Below the pieces are notes generated by a model. The model saw only the letters and a program-made list of their open reading frames with translations, ran no database searches and was not told where the DNA came from. From positions 37,182 through 101,181 of the forward strand of contig NZ_FNNR01000001.1 in NCBI RefSeq assembly GCF_900106835.1: a stretch of DNA of 64,000 nt. Direction: 5' to 3'. Numbering within the stretch: the first letter of the stretch is position 1; the number at the start of each line of letters is the position of its first letter. A program made the position numbers and the translations under genes. Source of the stretch: Arthrobacter sp. cf158. GTDB taxonomy: Bacteria > Actinomycetota > Actinomycetes > Actinomycetales > Micrococcaceae. This document shows, piece by piece, positions 1 through 10,732 of the stretch.

Positions 1-45
1 GGTGAGAGAGGGTTGGCCGGACGGGTGCGATGGGTGAGAGAGGGT
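1..45. repeat. Two copies of dispersed repeat GGTGAGAGAGGGT
   Basis: The 13-mer GGTGAGAGAGGGT occurs at 1-13 and 33-45, 32 bases apart. The same motif recurs 16 kb away at 16722-16734, also just past the 3' end of a minus-strand gene. Function is unknown; the first copy may be cut by the window edge. Confidence 0.75.
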
Positions 46-53
46 CTGGGTGT

Positions 54-677
54 TTAGCCCAGCCCCAGGTAATCCCGCAGCGTTGGAAGCGAGGCACCCT
101 GCGTTGCAGCCACGGCGCGTTGAACATTCGCGTCGCGAGCGAGGACTGCCAGGTCGTCGAAACCGGCCAGATCAGATCCAGCCAGATCCGAACCCGCGTC
201 CGGCTGCAAACCCGCGTCCGGCTGCGAACCCGCGTCCGGCTGCGAAACAGCGTCCAGCTCCGAAACCTCGCGGGCGGCCCGGCCTAATGAAGGCGTTGCC
301 TGCAGCAGCGCGACATTGGCCGCAACGGCGTCGTCAATCTTCGCAAGCAGAGCGGCCATCGCGAGACGGTGGTCCTCAAGGAGTTCGGGCCAGATTCCCG
401 GTGGCGCGATCGAAATGAGGGAGGGAAGCGTCAGATGGTCCGGCGCCTTCCATTCGGAGGCCAGCCCGGCGGTTTCAACTCCCCGGGCAAGGGATTCAAA
501 CCGGAGGTTTTCGAGGACTTTTTCGAGCTCGGCCGCAGTGAAATCCAGCCGGTGCCAGTTGCCTGCCCGGAGGTGCAGGAGCTGCGTTTCGAGAAGGAAA
601 AGCAAGAAATCAAGTTGCCTCCGCTCGCGCCACAGCGTTGCCGATAGCTCGTCCGCCCCCACGGTTCCCCACTTCAT
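54..677 (-). CDS. flgN: FlgN-like flagellar export chaperone
   Basis: The 207-residue product has the helical N-terminal pattern of actinobacterial FlgN proteins (LWRERRQLDFLLFLLETQ near residues 16-33), which hold hook-filament junction proteins in the cytosol before export. The C-terminal third departs from the family: it carries acidic SQPDAG-type repeats and a doubled SDLAG before a short end LRDYLGLG. It starts with ATG and is divergent from a FliA-type sigma gene, which fits a flagellar locus continuing left of the window. Assignment rests on family resemblance and context; another helical chaperone is possible. Confidence 0.7.
   Translation of the reverse strand: MKWGTVGADELSATLWRERRQLDFLLFLLETQLLHLRAGNWHRLDFTAAELEKVLENLRFESLARGVETAGLASEWKAPDHLTLPSLISIAPPGIWPELLEDHRLAMAALLAKIDDAVAANVALLQATPSLGRAAREVSELDAVSQPDAGSQPDAGLQPDAGSDLAGSDLAGFDDLAVLARDANVQRAVAATQGASLPTLRDYLGLG
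193..264. repeat. Four tandem 18-bp units inside the flgN-like gene
   Basis: Units of 18 bases begin at 193, 211, 229 and 247; the first three are nearly identical (core CCCGCGTCCGGCTGC) and the fourth is degenerate. Read on the minus strand they encode a six-residue QPDAG-type repeat, so copy-number change would not shift the frame. Confidence 0.9.
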
Positions 678-684
678 TTTTATG

Positions 685-711
685 GCCTGCCAAAATCACG
701 ATTTGGCAGGC
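685..711. promoter_or_regulatory. 10-bp inverted repeat between flgN-like and sigma genes
   Basis: GCCTGCCAAA (685-694) is the exact complement of TTTGGCAGGC (702-711), with a 7-base loop. It sits only 8 bases upstream of the flgN-like start, so in that mRNA it would be a leader hairpin; as DNA it could be an operator. A second palindrome, TGTTCACTGAACA, lies at 762-774. No protein can be named for either. Confidence 0.5.
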
Positions 712-890
712 TTTATGGTTACTTCTGTTGAGCGTACACGCAGAGTGGTTTTCAGGTGGTATGTTCACTGAACACGTACCTGTTCGTAGTCCCAAATCGT
801 CGCTGTGATTGGTCTCTTGGCGCCGTTTTGAAACCACGTAATTCCAGGTTCTTGCAACTCAATAATCCGGTCTCATGGGGGGACTCACTT

Positions 891-1706
891 TTGAATCGCG
901 AACAGCGCAACGAGCTGGTGTTGCAGCACCTTCCGCTCGTTGGTTACTTGGTCTCTGACCTTTGCGCGCGCGCCTCGCACTTGTCGCGCGATGATTTTGC
1001 TTCTGTTGGCTCGGTTGCGCTGATTACATCGGCTGACTCCTTTGATCCGGAATTGGGCGTTCCTTTTGGTGCTTTCGCGCGCCGGCGGATCGTGGGCGCG
1101 TTCGCGGACGAGATGCGGGCTGGTGACTGGGCCACCCGCTCGGCCCGCAAGCGGATCAAGGAAACCATGGCCATCCAGGAGACTTTGACCGGCGTTCTGG
1201 GCCGCAGCCCCAGCGTTGCCGAGATGGCGTCCGCCCTGGGCGTGGAACGCAGCCATGTGGAGGCAGCGCTGGTGGATGCCGCGCGAACGCTCTCATCGCT
1301 GGACGAAGTGGTCGCTGACACCGTGGCGTCGCCCGCGGCGTCTCCGGAGCACTCGGTCCTGGCCGACGAGCGGATCAAGTACCTGCGTGCCGCCGTCGAG
1401 GCCTTGCCGGAAAAGATGCGTTTTGTGATCCAGGAAATCTACTTGGCCGGGCGTTCCGTGAAGGAGCTCGCCGAGGAACTGGGTTCCACCCACGCCGCCG
1501 TATCGCAGCAGCGCGCCGAGGGCATCCGGCTCATGCGCGACGGATTGGCCGCCCACTACGCTGACACGCCGGATCAGGTGTTCGAACCCGAGTCCCGTAT
1601 CACCGCCCGGCGTCGGAATGATTACCTTTCCGCGCTGGCCACAGCAACCACCGGGGGCATTACCCGCGGCTTGGGCCTGGGGTCCTCACTCAACAGCGCG
1701 GTTTAG
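891..1706 (+). CDS. fliA: FliA-type (sigma-28 family) RNA polymerase sigma factor
   Basis: The TTG at 891 is preceded by a strong ribosome site (GGGGGGA, 877-883); the frame runs open further upstream but without a better site, so the product is about 271 residues. Conserved parts are region 2 (LVGYLVSDLCAR, then ASVGSVALITSADSFD), region 3 (RSPSVAEMASALGV) and a region 4 helix-turn-helix (SVKELAEELGSTHAAVSQQR). This is the layout of flagellar sigma factors, and the gene faces away from a FlgN-like gene, so it probably directs flagellar and chemotaxis transcription. The C-terminal tail after region 4 is not family-typical. Confidence 0.8.
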   Translation: MNREQRNELVLQHLPLVGYLVSDLCARASHLSRDDFASVGSVALITSADSFDPELGVPFGAFARRRIVGAFADEMRAGDWATRSARKRIKETMAIQETLTGVLGRSPSVAEMASALGVERSHVEAALVDAARTLSSLDEVVADTVASPAASPEHSVLADERIKYLRAAVEALPEKMRFVIQEIYLAGRSVKELAEELGSTHAAVSQQRAEGIRLMRDGLAAHYADTPDQVFEPESRITARRRNDYLSALATATTGGITRGLGLGSSLNSAV

Positions 1707-1722
1707 ACCGCACACGCCAGAA

Positions 1723-1770
1723 GGAAGGCCGGGCCGCTGAGCGACCCGGCCTTCCCGTTTTGTGTTTTTT
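1723..1770 (+). terminator. Intrinsic terminator after sigma gene
   Basis: GGAAGGCCGGG (1723-1733) pairs perfectly with CCCGGCCTTCC (1745-1755), followed by a T-rich tract to 1770. It lies 17 bases after the sigma stop codon and between convergent genes. Confidence 0.9.
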
Positions 1771-1805
1771 ACTGCGCCTAAGGCGCTGTGTTTTTCACTG
1801 CGCCT
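1761..1805. repeat. Microduplication of the MFS gene 3' end
   Basis: TGTGTTTTTTACTGCGCCT (1761-1779) and TGTGTTTTTCACTGCGCCT (1787-1805) match at 18 of 19 bases. The second copy holds the stop codon of the transporter gene. Between them GCGCCT/AGGCGC (1774-1786) forms a small palindrome. Confidence 0.8.
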
Positions 1806-3345
1806 TGGGCACACGCCGGAGTACGACGGCGGCGAGCACTGCCGCGCCGGCCATCAGTACCAGCCCAATCGCCGCAGTGATGTGGACGCCGGACTCGAAA
1901 GCTGTCCGGGCGGCGTGGGTCAAGGCCTCAGACAAGGGGGCCGGCAGGGCCGCCGCCGCATCAACTGCGCCGGCGAGCGTTTCGCCGGAGTTCCCGGCAG
2001 CTTGCTCGGAGATGCCGTCCGGAATGATCAGGTTGTGCTGGTAGGAGGCCGTGAGGATGGAGCCGAGCACGGCCGTACCCAGGAGCGATCCGAGCTCGTA
2101 GCCGGTTTCGGAGATAGCCGAGGCCGCTCCGGACTTGTCCGCAGGTACTGAAGCCAGGATGAGGTCGTTGGAGATGGTCTCCGCAGCGCCCACACCAACA
2201 GCCAGGACGGTCAGTGCTGACAACAGGAACACGGGGCCGCTGCCGTGGTCGCCAAACACCACTACCAAGTACCCCACGGCACTCAGGGTCAGGCCGGCAG
2301 CCACCACGAAGCCGGGCCGGACACGCTTCACCAGCGGCACCACCAACAGGCCCGCGATGACCGTGGCCAGGAGAGCAGGAATCATCGCGATACCTGCCTC
2401 CATGGGGGACTGCCCTTCAACCAGCTGCAGGTGCTGGGCAAAGAAGTAGATGAAGCCGGTCATGGAGAAGAGGGACAGCACGTTGGCAATGATGGCCGTG
2501 CTGAACACCTTGTTCTTGAACAACGCGACATCCAACATGGGGCTTTCGATCCGCTGCTGGCGGCGGACGAAGAGAATGCCCATCACCACGCCGAAGCCCA
2601 TGAAGGCTGCAGCCGAAGCGCCGAAGCCGTGCACTGCGAATTCCTTGATGCCGTAAACGAACGGTGCCATGGTGACCACGGACAGCACGATGCTGGGCAC
2701 GTCCACGCGTCCCGGATTGGAGTCCTTGGACTCCGGAATCAGGACCCGCCCAAAAGCCAGGAGTGGCAGGAGCAGGAATGCTGCCACCAGGAAGACGGCA
2801 CCCCACCAGAAGTGTTCAACCAGCCAGCCGCCAAAGATCGGGCCGAGGGCGGCGCCACCGGAGAACCCGGCAGCCCACACGGCGATCGCCAGCCGGCGAC
2901 GGTTGGGGTCGGTGAAGATGTTCCGGATCAGGGACAGGGTTGACGGCATCAGCATGGCGCCGAAGACGCCAAGGCCGGCACGCCCGGCAATCAGCCATTC
3001 CGCGGTGGGTGCAAACGCTGTAGCAGCCGACACCGCAGCGAAGCCTGTGCTGCCGATCAGCAGCAGCCGCCGTCGTCCGATTCTGTCGCCCAAGTTGCCC
3101 ATGGACACCAACAACGCTGCCAGGACCAGGGGATACGCGTCAACGATCCACAGGAGTTGCACGCCGCCCACATCCAAGGAGCGGGCGATTTCGGGCAGGG
3201 CAAAGGTGAGCGCGGTGTTGTCGACGGCAACCAGCAGCACCGGGAACATCAGGAGTGCCAGGGCCGTCCAGTCGCGCCACGGTGCTGCCTGGCCCACGAC
3301 GGGACGAGCGGAACGGGGTGCTTGGGTTGAGGACGGCGAGAACAT
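1795..3345 (-). CDS. MFS multidrug efflux transporter, DHA2 (14-TM) family
   Basis: This membrane protein of about 516 residues has the 14 hydrophobic segments of the EmrB/QacA/LfrA branch of drug:proton antiporters. Motif A is clear (GNLGDRIGRRRLLLIG between TM2 and TM3) and the first segment carries the acidic VDNTALTFALPEIARSL signature. Substrates cannot be read from sequence. It is divergent from a TetR regulator with a shared palindrome. Start is uncertain: ATG 3345 lies beyond the operator but has a poor ribosome site, while TTG 3381 has GGGGGG six bases upstream and would put the operator inside the reading frame, adding 12 residues. Confidence 0.88.
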   Translation of the reverse strand: MFSPSSTQAPRSARPVVGQAAPWRDWTALALLMFPVLLVAVDNTALTFALPEIARSLDVGGVQLLWIVDAYPLVLAALLVSMGNLGDRIGRRRLLLIGSTGFAAVSAATAFAPTAEWLIAGRAGLGVFGAMLMPSTLSLIRNIFTDPNRRRLAIAVWAAGFSGGAALGPIFGGWLVEHFWWGAVFLVAAFLLLPLLAFGRVLIPESKDSNPGRVDVPSIVLSVVTMAPFVYGIKEFAVHGFGASAAAFMGFGVVMGILFVRRQQRIESPMLDVALFKNKVFSTAIIANVLSLFSMTGFIYFFAQHLQLVEGQSPMEAGIAMIPALLATVIAGLLVVPLVKRVRPGFVVAAGLTLSAVGYLVVVFGDHGSGPVFLLSALTVLAVGVGAAETISNDLILASVPADKSGAASAISETGYELGSLLGTAVLGSILTASYQHNLIIPDGISEQAAGNSGETLAGAVDAAAALPAPLSEALTHAARTAFESGVHITAAIGLVLMAGAAVLAAVVLRRVPKAQ

Positions 3346-3352
3346 GTCACTA

Positions 3353-3376
3353 ACTGTACCGTCCAGACGGTACAGT
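3353..3376. promoter_or_regulatory. TetR-type operator between MFS and TetR genes
   Basis: ACTGTACCGTC (3353-3363) and GACGGTACAGT (3366-3376) are perfect 11-base inverted arms with a 2-base centre. Position between divergent regulator and exporter genes is that of a TetR-family operator controlling both; repression with drug-induced release is inferred. Confidence 0.85.
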
Positions 3377-3417
3377 TTCAAATGGAACCCCCCAAGCCTT
3401 TAGGGAATGATGTACTC

Positions 3418-3957
3418 ATGCCACGAAAACCAGTTGCCCGGGACGCTGTCCTGGATGCCTATGAAGCCCTCCTGATTGAAGTGGGGGAGCGGGCTGCCAC
3501 GCTGGACGCCGTAGCCAAGCGCGCCGGGGTCTCCAAGGGTGGGCTGCTGTATCACTTCCCCAATAAGGAGTCGCTGATCAGTGCCCTGCTGGAACGCCTG
3601 GATGAGTTGGCCCAGGAGGACATCGAACAGATGAAGGCCGCTCCGGACGGCTCCGCTGCGTACTTCATCCGCTCCTCCCTCTGGGCAGGCACTCCCATGG
3701 ACCGCGCCTTCGTGGCCGCCACCCGCCTGGCCGAAGTGGCCCACGAAGAAACCCGCCGCAGGTTCGCCGGCATCCAGCAGCAGTGGCTGGACGTGCTGGC
3801 CGAAGACGTTGGTCCGGAGGTGGCGAAGGCCGTCAGCTACATGGGCGACGGCCTGTACTTCAACGCAATGTTTGAGGGCGGCCAGCAGGATGGGAACGCA
3901 AGCCGTGAGGCCGACGTCGACATTCTGCTGGGAGTCCTGGACCGGCTGCGGAAGTAG
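3418..3957 (+). CDS. TetR-family transcriptional regulator
   Basis: The N-terminal 50 residues form a TetR helix-turn-helix (ATLDAVAKRAGVSKGG followed by LLYHFPNKESLISALLERL). The C-terminal ligand domain is variable, as usual. ATG 3418 (MPRKPVARD) is chosen because the upstream ATG at 3382 lacks a ribosome site; the choice adds or removes 12 residues. It probably represses itself and the divergent 14-TM exporter through the palindrome at 3353-3376. Confidence 0.88.
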   Translation: MPRKPVARDAVLDAYEALLIEVGERAATLDAVAKRAGVSKGGLLYHFPNKESLISALLERLDELAQEDIEQMKAAPDGSAAYFIRSSLWAGTPMDRAFVAATRLAEVAHEETRRRFAGIQQQWLDVLAEDVGPEVAKAVSYMGDGLYFNAMFEGGQQDGNASREADVDILLGVLDRLRK

Positions 3958-4311
3958 CTCGTCGTCCATTTGCGGCGGCGCCCGCCGCGTAGGACAATTA
4001 ACCCTTGTGGCCTGCCCTGAACGGGGTCATACACAACTGAACATTGCCTATGATCTGCGGCGGGAGAGTCCTGCAAGCATGTGATGCAGGCGCCGTAGGA
4101 GCAAACCCTCCCCAGGAATCTCTCAGGCCCACGCACCGCCGCGGCGAGGCAACTCTGGAAAGCAGCAGGCGTCCTTGGACGTTGTGCTCACCGACGGTGC
4201 AAGCGATGGTTGTCCAACTACGCGCGGAAACTCTCAGGTCCAATACAGAGCGGGGGGGAACCCGAGCCGCTGTGGCGTACCCAAACGCCGCCCAAGTATT
4301 GGAGTTCCTTC
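3958..4311 (+). other. gcv leader region with promoter and expression platform
   Basis: This 354-base stretch has no gene. It contains a candidate -10 box TATGAT at 4049-4054, the tandem glycine riboswitch (separate entry), and a 55-base segment from 4258 to the GTG start of gcvP with GGAG at 4301-4304. An open frame running from 4210 into gcvP is riboswitch sequence, not protein. Confidence 0.7.
4057..4257 (+). ncRNA. Tandem glycine riboswitch (gcvT motif)
   Basis: Aptamer 1 shows the family hallmarks GGAGAG (4064), GGCGCCGTAGGAGCAA and GGAATCTCTCAGGC. Aptamer 2 repeats the plan: CTCTGGAAAGC near 4153, then GGAAACTCTCAGG and a closing CAGAG near 4246-4250. Two aptamers in a row directly before gcvP match the known glycine-sensing RNA that turns on glycine cleavage when glycine is abundant. 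Exact ends are estimated. Confidence 0.93.
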
Positions 4312-7158
<2,847 letters not shown>

Positions 7159-7167
7159 GGACTGGTC

Positions 7168-8316
7168 ATGACTGAGAACCACACCGCTCTTTACGAAGAG
7201 CACAAGAAGCTCGGCGCGTCCTTCACCGACTTCGGTGGCTGGCAGATGCCCCTCAAGTACTCCTCGGAGTTGGCTGAGCACCACGCCGTCCGCAAGACCG
7301 CCGGCCTGTTCGACCTCTCCCACATGGGCGAAGTCTGGGTCAGCGGTCCCGAGGCTGCCGCATTCCTCGACTACGCACTGGTGGGCAAGATCTCCGCCAT
7401 GGCCATCGGTAAAGCCAAGTACTCGCTGATCTGCCAGGAAGACGGCGGCATCATCGACGACCTCATCACGTACCGTCGCCCCTCCACCGAAGAAGGCACT
7501 GACAAGTTCCTGGTGGTGCCGAACGCTGGCAATGCTGCCGTTGTTGCCGCAGCGCTGTTGGAGCGCGCGGCTGGTTTCGACGTCGTGGTGGAAGACGCTT
7601 CCGCGGAGACCTCGCTGATCGCCGTTCAGGGGCCCCTCTCGGAAGCAATCCTCCTTCGCCTTGTCCCGGCCGGGCAGCACGCACTGGTCACCGAACTGAA
7701 GTACTACGCGGCGGTTGACGTCCCGTTCACGTTCGACGGCGGCACTCAAGACCTGCTGCTGGCCCGCACCGGGTACACCGGCGAAGACGGCTTCGAAATC
7801 TTCGTGGCCAACGAATCCGCAGCAGCCCTGTGGCAGGCCATTGCCGACGCCGCAGAAGAGGGCGAGCTGATCCCGGCCGGGCTGGCATCGCGCGATTCCC
7901 TGCGGCTGGAAGCCGGTATGCCCCTCTACGGCAACGAACTCTCCCGCGAAGGCAACCCCTTCGATGCAGGGCTGGGACCCGTGGTGGCGCTGTCCAAGGA
8001 AGGCGACTTCGTGGGCAAGGACGCACTCGCTGCCCTGAAGGCTGACGGCGCTGGTGCCACCAGCGGGCGCAAGCTCGTTGGCCTCAAAGGCCTCGGCCGC
8101 CGTGCCGGACGCGGCCACTACCCGGTCCTCAAGGACGGCGCAGTGGTTGGCGAAGTCACGTCCGGTCAGCCCAGCCCCACGCTCGGCTACCCGGTAGCGT
8201 TGGCGTATGTCGACGTCGAATTTGCCGAGCAGGGGACTGCGCTGGACATTGACCTGCGGGGTAAGAGCGAGCCGTTCGAAGTCGTCGCACTGCCGTTCTA
8301 CAAGCGCCAAAAGTAG
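7168..8316 (+). CDS. gcvT: Aminomethyltransferase, glycine cleavage T-protein
   Basis: This 382-residue folate enzyme releases ammonia from the lipoyl-bound intermediate and makes 5,10-methylene-tetrahydrofolate. Family signatures are FGGWQMPLKY near the N-terminus, FDLSHMGE, and YTGEDGFEIF in the middle. Length is normal for bacterial GcvT. It lies 9 bases downstream of gcvP in the riboswitch-controlled transcript. Confidence 0.97.
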   Translation: MTENHTALYEEHKKLGASFTDFGGWQMPLKYSSELAEHHAVRKTAGLFDLSHMGEVWVSGPEAAAFLDYALVGKISAMAIGKAKYSLICQEDGGIIDDLITYRRPSTEEGTDKFLVVPNAGNAAVVAAALLERAAGFDVVVEDASAETSLIAVQGPLSEAILLRLVPAGQHALVTELKYYAAVDVPFTFDGGTQDLLLARTGYTGEDGFEIFVANESAAALWQAIADAAEEGELIPAGLASRDSLRLEAGMPLYGNELSREGNPFDAGLGPVVALSKEGDFVGKDALAALKADGAGATSGRKLVGLKGLGRRAGRGHYPVLKDGAVVGEVTSGQPSPTLGYPVALAYVDVEFAEQGTALDIDLRGKSEPFEVVALPFYKRQK

Positions 8317-8603
8317 GTTCTGGGTTTTCGAGCCTGGCGACCTCTGCATGCTCCCCACCGTCCCCCCGCCTCGCAAGCTCGGCCAGGGAACCCGGACGGC
8401 GTGGCCCCCGTCGCATGTGCGTCCGCTGAGCGGACGCGATGCTCCCTTGGACGCATGCTGCCGGGGGCCGGACTCGCGTGGCCGTGCGGTGGGGGAGCGG
8501 ATTCCGGAAGCGTGCGTCAAAGCGACGAAGGAGCAGCACGCGGAGGAATTCGGTGCCCCACCATCCCAGCCATAGTTTTGACCAACCATAGTAAGGAAAC
8601 AGA
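8317..8603 (+). other. Unusually long gcvT-gcvH spacer with inverted repeat
   Basis: No credible gene is visible in these 287 bases. A perfect inverted repeat, GCGTCCGCT and AGCGGACGC around one base (8419-8437), lies in it, with further GGACGCATGC-type sequence nearby. gcvH has its own ribosome site (AAGGAAACAG before 8604) and may have a promoter here. Confidence 0.5.
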
Positions 8604-8990
8604 ATGCCCAAAGTAGCGCCCGAACTTCAGTACTCCGACGAGCACGAGTGGGTTTCACGCGGAGACGGGAACTCCGTGTCCGTTGGTATCTCCGAAGTTG
8701 CCACCGACGCACTGGGTGACATCGTGTACGTTGACCTTCCCGAGGTCGGTTCGACTGTCACAGCAGGCGAGACCTGCGGCGAAGTTGAGTCCACCAAGTC
8801 CGTTTCGGACCTGTACTCGCCGGTTACTGGTGAGGTCACCGAAATCAACGACGCCGTTGTATCCGACCCCGCCCTGATCAACAACGATCCTTACGGCGCT
8901 GGCTGGCTGTTCAAGGTCGCCGCTGAGTCCGAGGGCCCCTTGCTCTCGGCCGAGGAGTACGCCTCCAAGAATGGCGGAGACCTCTCCTAA
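8604..8990 (+). CDS. gcvH: Glycine cleavage system H-protein
   Basis: The 128-residue lipoyl carrier shuttles the aminomethyl group among the P, T and L proteins. The N-terminus has YSDEHEWV and the lipoyl lysine lies in [13 protein letters not shown] (Lys 65). Length and C-terminal GPLLSAEEY match the family. It follows gcvT after 287 bases, so co-transcription is likely but not certain. The L-protein gene is not in the window. Confidence 0.97.
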   Translation: MPKVAPELQYSDEHEWVSRGDGNSVSVGISEVATDALGDIVYVDLPEVGSTVTAGETCGEVESTKSVSDLYSPVTGEVTEINDAVVSDPALINNDPYGAGWLFKVAAESEGPLLSAEEYASKNGGDLS

Positions 8991-9281
8991 CTCCCTGCGC
9001 CCGAGTCCATTTCGGGGGTTCGCTGCTGGATGTGCCGTGCGCACGGCATGCTTGGCAGGGAATCCCCGAATCGGGGAATGGCATCCGTTCCATCGGGCCA
9101 CCCACGCACGCACACTGTGGCGTAGCGTGGATTGTAGAACTGAATAGTATTGCGACGCCGGGTTGCCGCCTTTGGGGGCCATCCGGCGTCGTGCTTCGGT
9201 CGACTACCGCCACAAGCGGTGGAGGCCATCCGGCAGGACCATCTGCCGGACCGTTTCAAGCTGTATTAAGGGATCCCGGCC
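8991..9281 (+). other. gcvH-sdaA spacer with palindromes
   Basis: These 291 bases contain no credible gene. Visible structure: the perfect 16-base palindrome TGCCGTGCGCACGGCA (9033-9048), an inverted repeat TCCCCGA/TCGGGGA (9063-9077) that could end gcvH transcription, and two copies of GGCCATCCGGC (around 9177 and 9225) in front of sdaA. Confidence 0.5.
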
Positions 9282-10694
9282 ATGGCTGTTGGTGTTTTCG
9301 ATCTGTTTTCCGTGGGTATTGGTCCGTCGAGTTCGCATACTGTGGGGCCGATGCGTGCTGGGGCGGTGTTTGCTGGTGAGTTGAAGGACGCTGGTGTCCT
9401 GGGCTCGGTGGCGTCGTTGCGGGTTGATTTGTACGGGTCGTTGGCCGCGACGGGCCGTGGGCATGGGACCATGACGGCTACGTTGCTGGGCTTGGAGGGG
9501 TATCACCCCGAGCTGATCCTTCCCGATGAAGTGGAAGAGCGGTTGGCCGCGATCGCCGAGACGGGTGTGCTGAATCTTGCGGGTGCGTCCGGTGAGGGTG
9601 TGGAGCTGCCCTACGCGGTGGAAGACATGATTTTGCACCCGTTGACGGTGTTGCCGCGGCATACGAACGGGATGAAGTTTGCTGTCTCTGACGCCCAGGG
9701 CAACGTGTTGCGGGAGGCGACGTTCTTTTCGGTGGGTGGTGGGTTCATTGTCCGGGAGGGCGAGGAGGACGCGGCCCGGGAGGAGCTTGAGGAGTCGAAG
9801 AAGGAGTTGCCGTTGCCGTTCAGGACGGCGGCGGAGTTGATGGGCCGGTGCGCGTCCAAGGGTTTGGGGATTTCCGACATCATGTTCATCAACGAGCGGG
9901 CGTCCCGGTCTGAGGAGGAGATCCGCGAGGGTCTCCTGCATATCTGGGCTGTGATGGAAGCCTGTGTTGAGACCTCGTTGAAGCGTGAAGGCGTGCTGCC
10001 GGGTGGGTTGAAGGTCCGTCGTCGTGCTCCGGACTGGTTGGAGCGGCTTCTGAAGGAGGACAAGGACCGGAACGATCCGAAGTATTGGCAGGAGTGGGTG
10101 AACCTGATCGCCCTGGCGGTGAACGAGGAGAACGCGACTGGTGGCCGGGTGGTGACGGCTCCGACCAATGGTGCGGCGGGGATTATTCCGGCGGTGTTGT
10201 ATTACGCGTTGAATTATGCGCCGGGCATGGACAAGGCCACCCAGGCGGACCGGGATGATGTGGTGGTGAAGTTCCTGCTCGCCGCCGGTGCGGTGGGTGT
10301 GTTGTATAAGGAGCAGGCGTCCATTTCGGGTGCTGAGGTGGGGTGTCAGGGTGAGGTGGGTTCGGCGTCGTCGATGGCTGCCGCTGGTTTGGCCGAGGTG
10401 ATGGGTGGTACGCCGGGTCAGGTGGAGAACGCTGCGGAGATCGCGATGGAACATAACCTGGGGCTCACGTGTGATCCGATTGGCGGGTTGGTGCAGATTC
10501 CGTGTATTGAGCGGAACGCGATCGCGGCGGCGAAGGCGATCAACGCGGCGAAGATGGCGTTGTGGGGGGACGGGACGCACCGGGTCTCCCTCGATGAGGT
10601 GATCGTGACCATGCGCGAGACGGGCAAGGACATGTCCCATAAGTACAAGGAAACCGCGATGGGCGGCCTGGCCGTCAACGTCGTCGAATGCTGA
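9282..10694 (+). CDS. sdaA: L-serine ammonia-lyase, iron-sulfur type
   Basis: The 470-residue enzyme converts L-serine to pyruvate and ammonia. It is the one-chain form: a beta domain starting [20 protein letters not shown] and an alpha domain with the three cluster cysteines expected for a [4Fe-4S] serine dehydratase (Cys 355 in EVGCQGE, Cys 397 in GLTCDPIGG, Cys 408 in QIPCIER). AAGGGATCC precedes the ATG. Its place after gcvPTH suggests disposal of serine made from glycine. Codon choice is odd: many TTG, GTG and GGT codons, unlike gcvP, which leaves a long open frame on the opposite strand. Confidence 0.96.
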   Translation: MAVGVFDLFSVGIGPSSSHTVGPMRAGAVFAGELKDAGVLGSVASLRVDLYGSLAATGRGHGTMTATLLGLEGYHPELILPDEVEERLAAIAETGVLNLAGASGEGVELPYAVEDMILHPLTVLPRHTNGMKFAVSDAQGNVLREATFFSVGGGFIVREGEEDAAREELEESKKELPLPFRTAAELMGRCASKGLGISDIMFINERASRSEEEIREGLLHIWAVMEACVETSLKREGVLPGGLKVRRRAPDWLERLLKEDKDRNDPKYWQEWVNLIALAVNEENATGGRVVTAPTNGAAGIIPAVLYYALNYAPGMDKATQADRDDVVVKFLLAAGAVGVLYKEQASISGAEVGCQGEVGSASSMAAAGLAEVMGGTPGQVENAAEIAMEHNLGLTCDPIGGLVQIPCIERNAIAAAKAINAAKMALWGDGTHRVSLDEVIVTMRETGKDMSHKYKETAMGGLAVNVVEC

Positions 10695-10732
10695 GTCTTT
10701 TTACTGTCAGTCCCTAGTGCCATGCTGTATCC

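Noticed and set aside
762..774. LexA (SOS) box at TGTTCACTGAACA
   Set aside because: Actinobacterial LexA boxes read GAAC-N4-GTTC; here the halves are in the opposite order and spacing differs.
4210..4311. Upstream extension of gcvP
   Set aside because: The sequence is riboswitch and expression platform; GTG 4312 has the proper ribosome site.
8401..8616. 71-codon frame between gcvT and gcvH
   Set aside because: It runs into the gcvH start, has no ribosome site, and its composition is not protein-like.
9204..10640. 478-codon frame opposite sdaA
   Set aside because: Rich in R, H and Q, with no recognisable domain; explained by the unusual codon use of sdaA. Kept only as part of a finding.
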